This document shows positions 7,240 to 12,391 of a DNA stretch of 12,391 nucleotides, one piece after another. How positions within the stretch are numbered: position 1 is the stretch's first letter; each line of letters opens with the position of its first letter. Below the pieces are notes generated by a model. It was not told the DNA's origin and did no database searches. It saw nothing but the letters and a program-made list of their open reading frames with translations. A program made the position numbers and the translations under genes. Origin of the DNA: QYOJ01 sp043806735 (GTDB lineage: Bacteria; Bacteroidota; Bacteroidia; Bacteroidales; FEN-979); contig JAZDGR010000112.1 of NCBI GenBank assembly GCA_043806735.1, forward strand, positions 1 through 12,391, written 5' to 3'.

Positions 7240-7773
7240 ATGGTGATTCAACAGGTCATTGAGGAAATAACCGGAATCCTTGACCGGCTGCATATACCTT
7301 ACATGATATCGGGTAGTATTGCTTTTAACCTGTACGCTATCCCCAGGTCCACACGCGACATTGACCTGGTGGTGGAATTGCAGGAAAATAATATACCGCC
7401 ATTCCTCAATGCCATTTCCGGAAGGTACTATGTCAATGAAGATACCGTTAAAGAAGAAGTTCGCCGGAAAGGAATGTTCAATATTATCGATCAACACTCC
7501 AGCTACAAGATCGATTTTATCCTGCTTACTAACCGTCCATATGAACAGCTTAAATTCAGCCGGAGGAAAACAGTTACAATTACCGATCAAAAGATATGGA
7601 TTATCGGTCTTGAAGACTTGATTATCTCAAAACTAATGTGGATACAGAGCGTTGAAAGCGAGCTTCACAAAAGAGATATCCGTATGTTGCTTGAAAATCC
7701 TGAGGCCGACAGGGTCTATATCAACCGTTGGATCGCTGAAATGAAACTAAAAACATTTGGATTATTCACCTGA
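7240..7773 (+). CDS. Nucleotidyltransferase-fold protein (possible toxin-antitoxin NTase)
   Basis: 177-residue protein with a minimal polymerase-beta-like nucleotidyltransferase core: ISGSIAFNLYAIPRSTRDIDLVV (GS at 25-26, metal-binding Asp40 and Asp42) and a third acidic strand KIDFILL (Asp92). A helix with GLEDLIISKL (123-132) follows, a pattern typical of the AbiEii/MNT-like NTases. All three expected acidic residues are present, so it is probably active as an NMP/nucleotide transferase; the substrate is unknown. The ATG at 7240 is chosen over the in-frame TTG at 7213 because the A-rich AAGAAG sits just upstream and the extra MYLYKKKIF is not family-like. Its TGA overlaps the ATG of the next gene by one base, so the two are likely translationally coupled. 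Such pairing is common for toxin-antitoxin and abortive-infection modules, but this is inference. Confidence 0.8.
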   Translation: MVIQQVIEEITGILDRLHIPYMISGSIAFNLYAIPRSTRDIDLVVELQENNIPPFLNAISGRYYVNEDTVKEEVRRKGMFNIIDQHSSYKIDFILLTNRPYEQLKFSRRKTVTITDQKIWIIGLEDLIISKLMWIQSVESELHKRDIRMLLENPEADRVYINRWIAEMKLKTFGLFT

Positions 7774-8009
7774 TGAACGATACCGCACCTGAAATCCAGA
7801 AGAAGTTTTCCGAACTGTTCCGTTGCAAATCTCCGGAAGAAAGGTTTCTGTTGGGATTAGAGATGATTGAATCAGGACGGGAATTCATGATTGCCGGCAT
7901 TAAAATGGAACATCCCGACTATTCAGATGATGAAATAACACGCGAACTACTCCGGCGATTCCGGCGTTATGATCCTTCCCTATCGTGGCTCGACAACCTG
8001 AACCTTTAG
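7773..8009 (+). CDS. Small acidic/basic helical protein coupled to the nucleotidyltransferase
   Basis: 78 residues, start ATG overlapping the preceding stop (TGATG). Sequence features: EIQKKFSELFRCKSPEERFLLGLEMIESGREFMIAG, then HPDYSDDEITRELLRRFRRYDPSLSWL, likely three helices without signal peptide or membrane segment. I recall similar 80-90 residue hypothetical proteins (pattern ERxxxGxxMxxxAR...HPxxSxxELRRxLxxRFY) in cyanobacteria and other phyla, some beside nucleotidyltransferases, but I cannot name a family. By context it may be the partner or antitoxin of the upstream NTase. The reading frame stays open for about 100 codons after its TAG. Confidence 0.7.
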   Translation: MNDTAPEIQKKFSELFRCKSPEERFLLGLEMIESGREFMIAGIKMEHPDYSDDEITRELLRRFRRYDPSLSWLDNLNL

Positions 8010-8087
8010 CAAAAGCTAACTTCTAACATACTTGGTTTAAGCACGAAAGACCCTCCCTGCTCCCATTGCCTGAACCCCGTTGAAAAC

Positions 8088-8315
8088 TTGAAAAAATACA
8101 AGGGAACTGTTGTGAATGAAATTGTTGGGTTTAATGTTGACGATACCCTTGGCAAAGCGGAATTTCACAAAATGATGGAGCCCGGCTTCAGAATGTACGA
8201 TGTGGACATGGAGGATGTTTATCAGCTTTCAACAATAACGCTCCGGTTCAAATCTCAAAGTTGTCTTCTGCCGAACGTACTGATAAAATATTCAAGTTCG
8301 CCGGAAGCATTATAA
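8088..8315 (+). CDS. Possible small ORF or gene remnant of unknown function
   Basis: 75 codons with a TTG start; no ATG lies near the beginning. The middle (EIVGFNVDDTLGKAEFHKMM, then MYDVDMEDVYQLSTITLRF) has a protein-like hydrophobic pattern, but the tail is not convincing and no family is recognised. It lies in the same frame as the preceding 78-codon gene, with no stop between 8010 and 8315, so it could be the tail of a longer ancestral gene cut by TAG. This is the only coding candidate in the stretch 8010-8383, which otherwise shows no clear feature. Confidence 0.25.
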   Translation: MKKYKGTVVNEIVGFNVDDTLGKAEFHKMMEPGFRMYDVDMEDVYQLSTITLRFKSQSCLLPNVLIKYSSSPEAL

Positions 8316-8383
8316 GGTGCGCCCAGATAACCCATATAAGCATATTTGACAAACGGTTGACTTTGCGGATTCATGGCGACCGG

Positions 8384-8872
8384 TCAGGCAATTTTAAAGT
8401 ATGGGCCCGTAAACTCCGGAATTGGTCTTATCCAGCCTCCAAAGGTTTTTGCATCATCCCAACCGGCAGGTTTTGTCAAGGTCGAAGGCAATTCTCCTGC
8501 AAGGGTCTTTGGATTATTCTGAATATAATAGCTTACACTCTTGCCGGCATTTACTTTCCATGCTTCATAAAAGGTAATATCAATATCCTTATAAACTTTA
8601 GGGCAATTTATTGTCGCTTTGCGTTTTGTGGAAATCTCCTGAATGATATACCCCCCCTTTGGAGAAGGTTTGGCGAGAGAAAACTTTACCTCCCATATAT
8701 AGCCTCCGCATGCATACTTGGTTGGTCCTTTTACATTGACCACTGACAGTTCTGCACCGGATGGTTCTTTGAGTTCCTCACATCCGGGAAGTACCAGGAA
8801 GAGAATAACAAGAAGTGAAATTGTGATGCAGCCTGTCGGAATGAGGAATTTTTCTTGGTATCTTTGACCAAT
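8384..8872 (-). CDS. Putative lipoprotein of unknown function with unclear start
   Basis: The frame contains a good lipoprotein signal: a Lys-containing n-region (GQRYQEKF), a hydrophobic core (ITISLLVILFLVL) and the lipobox LPGC at about 31 residues from the frame position used here. The mature part is about 130 residues (SVVNVKGPTKYACGGYIWEVKF ... FTGPYFKIA). No family recognised with confidence; the pattern of strands and GGYI motifs suggests a secreted beta-rich domain. No ATG, GTG or TTG exists in frame near the signal peptide; the nearest ATG (9001) lies deep inside xseA. The end given is an in-frame ATT (8872) immediately beside the xseA ATG and is only a placeholder. It may use a rare start, or be a decayed gene whose 5' end was lost. 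A 7-C run at 8651-8657 is a possible slippage site. Confidence 0.5.
   Translation of the reverse strand: MGQRYQEKFLIPTGCITISLLVILFLVLPGCEELKEPSGAELSVVNVKGPTKYACGGYIWEVKFSLAKPSPKGGYIIQEISTKRKATINCPKVYKDIDITFYEAWKVNAGKSVSYYIQNNPKTLAGELPSTLTKPAGWDDAKTFGGWIRPIPEFTGPYFKIA
8859..8866 (+). promoter_or_regulatory. xseA: Bacteroidota-type -7 promoter box for xseAB
   Basis: TATCTTTG matches TAnnTTTG exactly, ending 6 nt before the xseA ATG at 8873. This would give a nearly leaderless mRNA. No convincing -33 TTTG is seen at the usual spacing, so the call is tentative. Confidence 0.35.
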
Positions 8873-10210
8873 ATGCCCGAAAAGGTCCAGGATAAATCGG
8901 TTTATTCTTTGCTCGAGGTGATGGAGAGCATCCGGCGAACGCTGGGGGAGCGTTATACCAGCGCCTTCTGGGTTAAAGCTGAAATGAACAAGTTGAACCA
9001 TTATGTGCATTCGGGGCATTGTTATCCTGACCTCCTTGAAAAGAGGGAGGGGAAAATAGTGGCACAGATCAAAGCAAACCTGTGGAAGGAAGACTACCTT
9101 CGGATCAATGAGAATTTTCTTCGGGTGTTGAAAGAACCCCTGAAAAACGGCATCAACATTCTCTTTTCGGCCCGGATTACCTTCGACCCGGTTCACGGCC
9201 TATCGCTCCGGATCCTCGACATCGACCCCTCCTATTCCCTGGGTGAACTGGAACGGGAAAAACAGGAAACGATAGACCGGCTCCGCAAAGAGGGGATTTT
9301 CGACGCCAATAAACAGGTAAAGCTGGCTCTGGTTCCGCAACGGGTTGCCATTATCTCGGTGGAAACCAGCAAAGGTTTTGCTGATTTCCGGAAGATGATC
9401 GATGCCAATTCCTGGGGATACTGCTTTTTCTACATGCTCTTTCCTTCCCTGTTGCAGGGAGAAAAGGTGGCGGAATCCATTGGGCGGCAACTTGAACGAA
9501 TCAGGCTGGTTCAACGTCATTTCGATGCCGTCGCGATCATCCGGGGAGGGGGGGGTGATATCGGGTTAGCCGGTTACAATCAATACGAACTTGCCCGGCA
9601 GGTCGCTCTTTTTCCACTTCCGGTGATCACAGGTATCGGACATGCCACCAACGAGACCGTCACCGAGATGGTCGCTTTCCGCAACTGCATCACCCCTACC
9701 GACCTGGCCGGATTCCTGATCCAGCAGTTCCACAATTTTTCAGTCCCGGTCAAAGAAGCACAACGGGTCGTTGCCGATGCCGGGAGACAGATTCTTTCCG
9801 ATGAGCGACGTAATCTGATCGAATCGGCCGTAAATTTCCGGAATCGCACCCGTCATTTTCTTGCTTCATCGGCCCGGATGCTGATCCACCAGGCCACCGG
9901 GATCAGAGGATTCACAGGCTTCTTTATCCGGAATAACCGGGATATTCTTGCCCAATCGTCCCATCTGCTTTTAATCGGCACCGCCAGGTTGATAACCGAC
10001 CGTTCCACCGCTGTTGAAACCCTTACCAGGCAGATGGAACTACTTGATCCGAAACGGGTACTATCCAGAGGATATTCCATCACCATGGTAAACGAAAAAC
10101 CCGTGCGCAGTTCCTCCCAAGTAATTCCCGGTGATTCCCTGAAAACCATTACATTTGATGGTTCCATTATAAGTACCGCAACCGAAATTCAACCCGAACC
10201 GAAGCCATGA
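8873..10210 (+). CDS. xseA: Exodeoxyribonuclease VII large subunit
   Basis: Catalytic subunit of exonuclease VII, which degrades single-stranded DNA in both directions and works in repair with XseB. 445 residues from the ATG at 8873; an in-frame TTG at 8855 would add six residues but overlaps the promoter-like box. An N-terminal OB-fold (about 8-120; VYSLLEVMESIRRTLGE, FWVKAEMNKL) is followed by the nuclease domain with QRVAIISVETSKGFADF (156-172), AIIRGGGGDIGLAGYN (221-236) and VITGIGHATNETVTEMVAF (251-269), then a long helical region and the C-terminal DPKRVLSRGYSI (392-403). The catalytic stretch has GHATNET rather than the E. coli GHETDVT, a variant I associate with Bacteroidota. The RGGGG codons contain an 8-G run at 9548-9555. 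xseB follows with an ATGA overlap. Confidence 0.95.
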   Translation: MPEKVQDKSVYSLLEVMESIRRTLGERYTSAFWVKAEMNKLNHYVHSGHCYPDLLEKREGKIVAQIKANLWKEDYLRINENFLRVLKEPLKNGINILFSARITFDPVHGLSLRILDIDPSYSLGELEREKQETIDRLRKEGIFDANKQVKLALVPQRVAIISVETSKGFADFRKMIDANSWGYCFFYMLFPSLLQGEKVAESIGRQLERIRLVQRHFDAVAIIRGGGGDIGLAGYNQYELARQVALFPLPVITGIGHATNETVTEMVAFRNCITPTDLAGFLIQQFHNFSVPVKEAQRVVADAGRQILSDERRNLIESAVNFRNRTRHFLASSARMLIHQATGIRGFTGFFIRNNRDILAQSSHLLLIGTARLITDRSTAVETLTRQMELLDPKRVLSRGYSITMVNEKPVRSSSQVIPGDSLKTITFDGSIISTATEIQPEPKP

Positions 10211-10413
10211 GCGAAAAGATCACCTATACCGAAGCGTATGAAGAGCTTCAGGCGCTTGTCGATGAGATCGAAACCGGAGAGATCTCGGTCGATCAGCTTT
10301 CTGAAAAGGTCAAACGCGCAGCATTCCTGATCAAGACCTGCAAGCAGAAACTCACCTCTACGGAAGAGGATGTGAACAAGATCCTGAAAGAGCTGGAGGG
10401 AGAAGGGGAGTGA
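10207..10413 (+). CDS. xseB: Exodeoxyribonuclease VII small subunit
   Basis: 68-residue helical partner that binds XseA in multiple copies. Family signature: TYTEAYEELQALVDEIETGE (6-25) and DQLSEKVKRAAFLIKTCKQKL (29-49), with a coiled-coil heptad pattern. The ATG overlaps the xseA stop (ATGA), indicating translational coupling. The Glu/Gly-rich tail LEGEGE and the stop run into a purine heptad repeat, so the C-terminus may be partly repeat-derived. Confidence 0.95.
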   Translation: MSEKITYTEAYEELQALVDEIETGEISVDQLSEKVKRAAFLIKTCKQKLTSTEEDVNKILKELEGEGE

Positions 10414-10439
10414 AGAGGGAAGAAGGAAGAGGGACGAAG
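10412..10439. repeat. Purine heptad repeat overlapping the xseB stop
   Basis: GAAGAGG GAAGAAG GAAGAGG GACGAAG, four 7-nt units starting at the second base of the xseB TGA. The 78-nt gap to the next convergent gene holds only this repeat and an AT-rich tail (a GAATAATAGAATAACGAAG stretch); no stable terminator hairpin was seen. Confidence 0.6.
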
Positions 10440-10491
10440 ATTATGAATACTCGAATAATAGAATAACGAAGTGTGAAATCAGAATCTGTAA

Positions 10492-10899
10492 TTATCCTAT
10501 CGGCTGAAAAACCGGGTTATCCTGCATCATCTCCAGGCAATCCTGTAATGTCAGATCCGTTGCCACCAGAAACCACTGTTCCGTATGCCTAAAGTAAGAA
10601 AGATTGAACTTGTCACGTCCAACATATTCCAATCTGACAAATTTGACCTCAAATTCATCAGCAATCCGGTTAGGCTCCTCTGATTTGTACTTCTCACAGA
10701 AGTAAAGATAGTTTCCCCGCCATCTGGTGTAGATATCAATCAGGTAGTTGAACCTCTTATCTGGATCTGATCTGATATACTGTTTTTTAAATTGCTCGAC
10801 CAAAGGTTGGCAAATCTCAATGATTTCTTGCTTTTTAATTTCAAAAATTGCTGTTTTGGATGTGGGAGAAACCTTAATCCAAATTTTCCGCTTCTTCAT
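10492..10899 (-). CDS. Conserved-looking hypothetical protein, 135 residues
   Basis: No signal peptide or membrane segment. The basic N-terminus MKKRKIWIKV is followed by a helical region (EIIEICQPLVEQFKKQYI) and a compact region rich in aromatics: FNYLIDIYTRWRGNYLYF, EVKFVRLEYVGRDKFNLSYF, RHTEQWFLVATDLTLQDCLE, PVFQPIG. The RW-x-GNY, RLEYVG and RHT-x-QW patterns look like those of a family of bacterial hypothetical proteins I have seen before but cannot name securely. Convergent to xseB and 57 nt downstream of the other minus-strand unknown gene, with which it may share a transcript. More AT-rich than the xse genes. Confidence 0.75.
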   Translation of the reverse strand: MKKRKIWIKVSPTSKTAIFEIKKQEIIEICQPLVEQFKKQYIRSDPDKRFNYLIDIYTRWRGNYLYFCEKYKSEEPNRIADEFEVKFVRLEYVGRDKFNLSYFRHTEQWFLVATDLTLQDCLEMMQDNPVFQPIG

Positions 10900-10956
10900 A
10901 ATACTGTCAATTTAGATGGGTTATTTACTGGTCATATGATTGATTTTCCCTGTCAA

Positions 10957-11568
10957 TTAACTGTGCGGATCGTCAAATTTTGCTACGAGGTTTCCTGCCT
11001 TGATAAAACAATCGAACTTCTTTGCATCATAAAAATGGAATAATCTCTGGGTTGGCGTCACTTCAAAAATAAGTTGGGTACAGACAGACATGTAATTATT
11101 GGTCTTAGGGAGCTTTGTTGCTAGCTTGAAATTTCTTTTAAACCAGGGAATTTCTTCCTCGTCGAGGTTGGTAATTGAGGAGGCGAAAAACCGTGTTTTT
11201 GGATTGAAGTAATGAAACGATATCATCCTTTTCTTCATGCCAAGTTGAAGAAATTCGATCGTTGATCTGGTCGAAGGATTGAGATGAATTTTCAAAAGGT
11301 TTGCATTGTCAAATAACAGATGTATCTCAATGGCATAAGCTTTCTTATCGATGTTCAACATCCTGAATTTCAGAAAAGGCTCGGGATTTTGTCTGGGATT
11401 AATCCCAAAATGTTTCAGGTCGGAGTTCGAACAAATCAATAAAATACCGGCCTTGGGATCATCTCCGAAAAGGATTGAACAGGGTAATGCATGCTGTAAA
11501 GGGAATACCCCAAGGTTTTTAACAAGATCAACCGGATACAAAAAGGATGGATTATGATTGCTTTTCAT
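10957..11568 (-). CDS. Hypothetical protein, 203 residues, unrecognised
   Basis: Starts MKSNHNPSFLYPVDLVKNLG; no signal peptide, membrane helix or catalytic motif is evident. Rich in aromatic and basic residues (FHYFNPKTRFFASS, IPWFKRNFKLATKL, RLFHFYDAKKFDCF), predicted mostly beta-stranded by eye. The ATG at 11568 is the first in-frame start. A weak TAnnTTTG-like box AATTTTTG (7 of 8) lies at 11598-11591 on the minus strand, preceded by the left arm of the inverted repeat 11607-11623. Low GC content and rare-looking codon use against carAB and xseA suggest separate origin. Function unknown. Confidence 0.6.
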   Translation of the reverse strand: MKSNHNPSFLYPVDLVKNLGVFPLQHALPCSILFGDDPKAGILLICSNSDLKHFGINPRQNPEPFLKFRMLNIDKKAYAIEIHLLFDNANLLKIHLNPSTRSTIEFLQLGMKKRMISFHYFNPKTRFFASSITNLDEEEIPWFKRNFKLATKLPKTNNYMSVCTQLIFEVTPTQRLFHFYDAKKFDCFIKAGNLVAKFDDPHS

Positions 11569-11606
11569 TCATTAAAATTAATCATCTGAGCAAAAATTTC
11601 GACTTT

Positions 11607-11660
11607 AATTTTTCATAAAAATGCCTCCGACCTGTTAATAAGTCATTTTTATGAAAAATT
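11607..11660. repeat. Perfect 17-bp inverted repeat overlapping a start codon
   Basis: The left arm AATTTTTCATAAAAATG (11607-11623) is the exact reverse complement of the right arm CATTTTTATGAAAAATT (11644-11660), with a 20-nt spacer. The right arm contains the ATG at 11651 and the first codons of the 181-residue gene. The left arm sits upstream of the divergent 203-residue gene. In RNA it would form a stem hiding the AUG; in DNA it could be an operator for a dimeric regulator. Confidence 0.85.
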
Positions 11661-12196
11661 CAATCCTGAATAAGGTTACTCCTGATGAAGCCTTAGAAAT
11701 CTTACACCGGTTAGCAAAGAAAAATCCGGGAATGATAAAAGAAATTGAAACAGAAGCAGAGCTGCTTTTGAAAAAAATTGATATTAAAAAAATTGTTGAT
11801 GATGTACATTCTGTGTTAAATGGGCTCGATGTTGAAGAACTTTGGGATCGTTCCGGATCTCACAGAGATGGTTATTCTTCTCCGGAAGATCAAGCTGTTG
11901 AAATGATGGAAGAAGCATTGGAACCCTATAATGACGAAGTTATCAGATACCTGGATTTTGGCATGCTCCCTGAGGCTAAGGTCTATTGTATGGGTGTTTT
12001 GAAAGGAATTTATCAATATGAACAGGAATCAAAATCGAATTCTAAAGACTGGTTTGCAGATATTCCGGCCGAATGCTTTGGATATTTATTAACGAAATGG
12101 AAGAAGAGAACAACGGATCGGGTTGATCTGAAGGAGATGAATGATTTCTTAAAAACCGAATGCAGCCGCTGGTCAAGTTGGGCATTAAAAAATTAA
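11651..12196 (+). CDS. Hypothetical protein next to SNF2 helicase, 181 residues
   Basis: Soluble, mostly helical and acidic. It has an N-terminal helix pair (PDEALEILHRLAKKNPGMIKEIETEAELLL), a central motif LNGLDVEELWDRSGSHRDGY followed by AVEMMEEALEPYNDEVIRYLDFGM, then CMGVLKGIYQYEQES and KDWFADIPAECFGYLLTKW. The WDRSG...GY and EALEP patterns resemble a family of bacterial hypothetical proteins I recall, possibly ones related to the C-terminal parts of SWIM zinc-finger proteins, but this is not certain. The ATG at 11651 is set by the frame and lies inside the inverted repeat. Convergent with the SNF2 helicase gene, 23 nt apart. Function unknown; a role together with the helicase is only a guess from position. 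Confidence 0.8.
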   Translation: MKNSILNKVTPDEALEILHRLAKKNPGMIKEIETEAELLLKKIDIKKIVDDVHSVLNGLDVEELWDRSGSHRDGYSSPEDQAVEMMEEALEPYNDEVIRYLDFGMLPEAKVYCMGVLKGIYQYEQESKSNSKDWFADIPAECFGYLLTKWKKRTTDRVDLKEMNDFLKTECSRWSSWALKN

Positions 12197-12202
12197 CAGT
12201 AC

Positions 12203-12221
12203 GGCAAAGTGTTTGCCTTTT
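12203..12221 (+). terminator. Rho-independent terminator-like hairpin
   Basis: GGCAAA (12203-12208), loop GTG, TTTGCC (12212-12217), then TTTT. It lies 7 nt after the stop of the plus-strand gene and overlaps the stop of the convergent helicase gene. The stem is only 6 bp and the T run short, so strength is uncertain. Confidence 0.55.
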
Positions 12222-12391
12222 ACCCAAAAAGCTCCTTAATCTCCTCCTGCGAAAGATCTTTCAACGGGTTTCCCGAAGGAATAAATGTATCGGAAAGCTG
12301 CTGTTTGCGCTGCTGCAATTTCAGCATCTTTTCTTCAATTGTATCTTGAGTAATGAACTTATAGGCGATCACTTTTTTATTCTGCCCGATC
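12220..12391 (-). CDS. SNF2-family DNA helicase/translocase, C-terminal fragment
   Basis: The last 56 codons of a gene running off the right edge. Reads IGQNKKVIAYKFITQDTIEE, then KMLKLQQRKQQLSD and a tail LKDLSQEEIKELFG. IGQ followed by V-AYKxIT-xTIEEKMLxLQ is the helicase motif VI region (HRIGQ) and following helix of Swi2/Snf2 ATPases such as RapA-type and SWIM-linked helicases. The ATPase moves along double-stranded DNA; the particular role cannot be told from the tail. The TAA stop is at 12220-12222. Confidence 0.88.
   Translation of the reverse strand, partial: IGQNKKVIAYKFITQDTIEEKMLKLQQRKQQLSDTFIPSGNPLKDLSQEEIKELFG

Noticed and set aside
8006..8019. Hairpin TTAGC-AAAA-GCTAA after the 78-codon gene as a terminator
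   Set aside because: Only five weak base pairs and no following T run.
8261..8746. Plus-strand ORF of 161 codons
   Set aside because: Mostly opposite the lipoprotein frame, which has a better signal peptide and lipobox. It has no recognisable motif and no promoter or ribosome site.
8873..9196. N-terminal extension of the lipoprotein ORF to an ATG at 9196
   Set aside because: This part is antisense to the conserved XseA OB-fold and would place 115 residues before a normal signal peptide.
11607..11660. Invertible promoter flanked by inverted repeats
   Set aside because: The spacer is only 20 nt, far shorter than known Bacteroides invertible promoters, and no recombinase gene is seen. A hairpin or operator explains it better.

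Overview
The window looks like a chromosomal segment of a Bacteroidota species, probably Bacteroidales-like and possibly an environmental lineage. This rests on four things: the type of sensor kinase (AHQLGTPLSS H-box), the variant exonuclease VII large subunit (GHATNETVTEM), weak or absent Shine-Dalgarno sequences, and TAnnTTTG boxes just before genes. No tRNA, rRNA, CRISPR array, transposase or phage gene was seen.

Left part (1-3203, minus strand): carA and the first 712 codons of carB, with an ATGA overlap. They encode glutamine-dependent carbamoyl phosphate synthetase, which feeds pyrimidines and arginine. Both proteins read much more like the animal/fungal CPSase II (CAD) than like the E. 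coli enzyme. Centre-left (3366-6139, plus strand): an orphan membrane sensor histidine kinase with an apparently duplicated sensor module, followed 5 nt later by hemW (radical SAM heme chaperone). hemW converges on an RlmI-like rRNA methyltransferase (6136-7125, minus), and the two stop codons share one TTAA.

Centre-right (7126-8383): a nucleotidyltransferase gene translationally coupled to a small 78-codon gene (possible toxin-antitoxin-like pair), then a poorly defined stretch that may hold a gene remnant. A minus-strand lipoprotein ORF (8384-8872) has no canonical start codon and abuts the xseA start. xseA-xseB (8873-10413, plus) encode exonuclease VII with a 4-nt overlap.

Right part (10440-12391): a more AT-rich stretch with three genes of unknown function (two minus, one plus). 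It contains a perfect 17-bp inverted repeat that includes the start codon of the plus-strand gene, and ends in a terminator-like hairpin and the C-terminus of a SNF2-family helicase on the minus strand.

The most striking pattern is a set of short repetitive elements. These are heptanucleotide (and one octanucleotide) tandem arrays and a GC-rich double palindrome, found both between genes and in frame inside two housekeeping genes. In hemW a roughly 44-codon palindromic insert and a heptad array are translated. In the methyltransferase a 98-bp array of 14 heptads is translated as a 7-residue repeat. The reading frames survive, so these elements appear to have expanded or inserted inside genes without destroying them.
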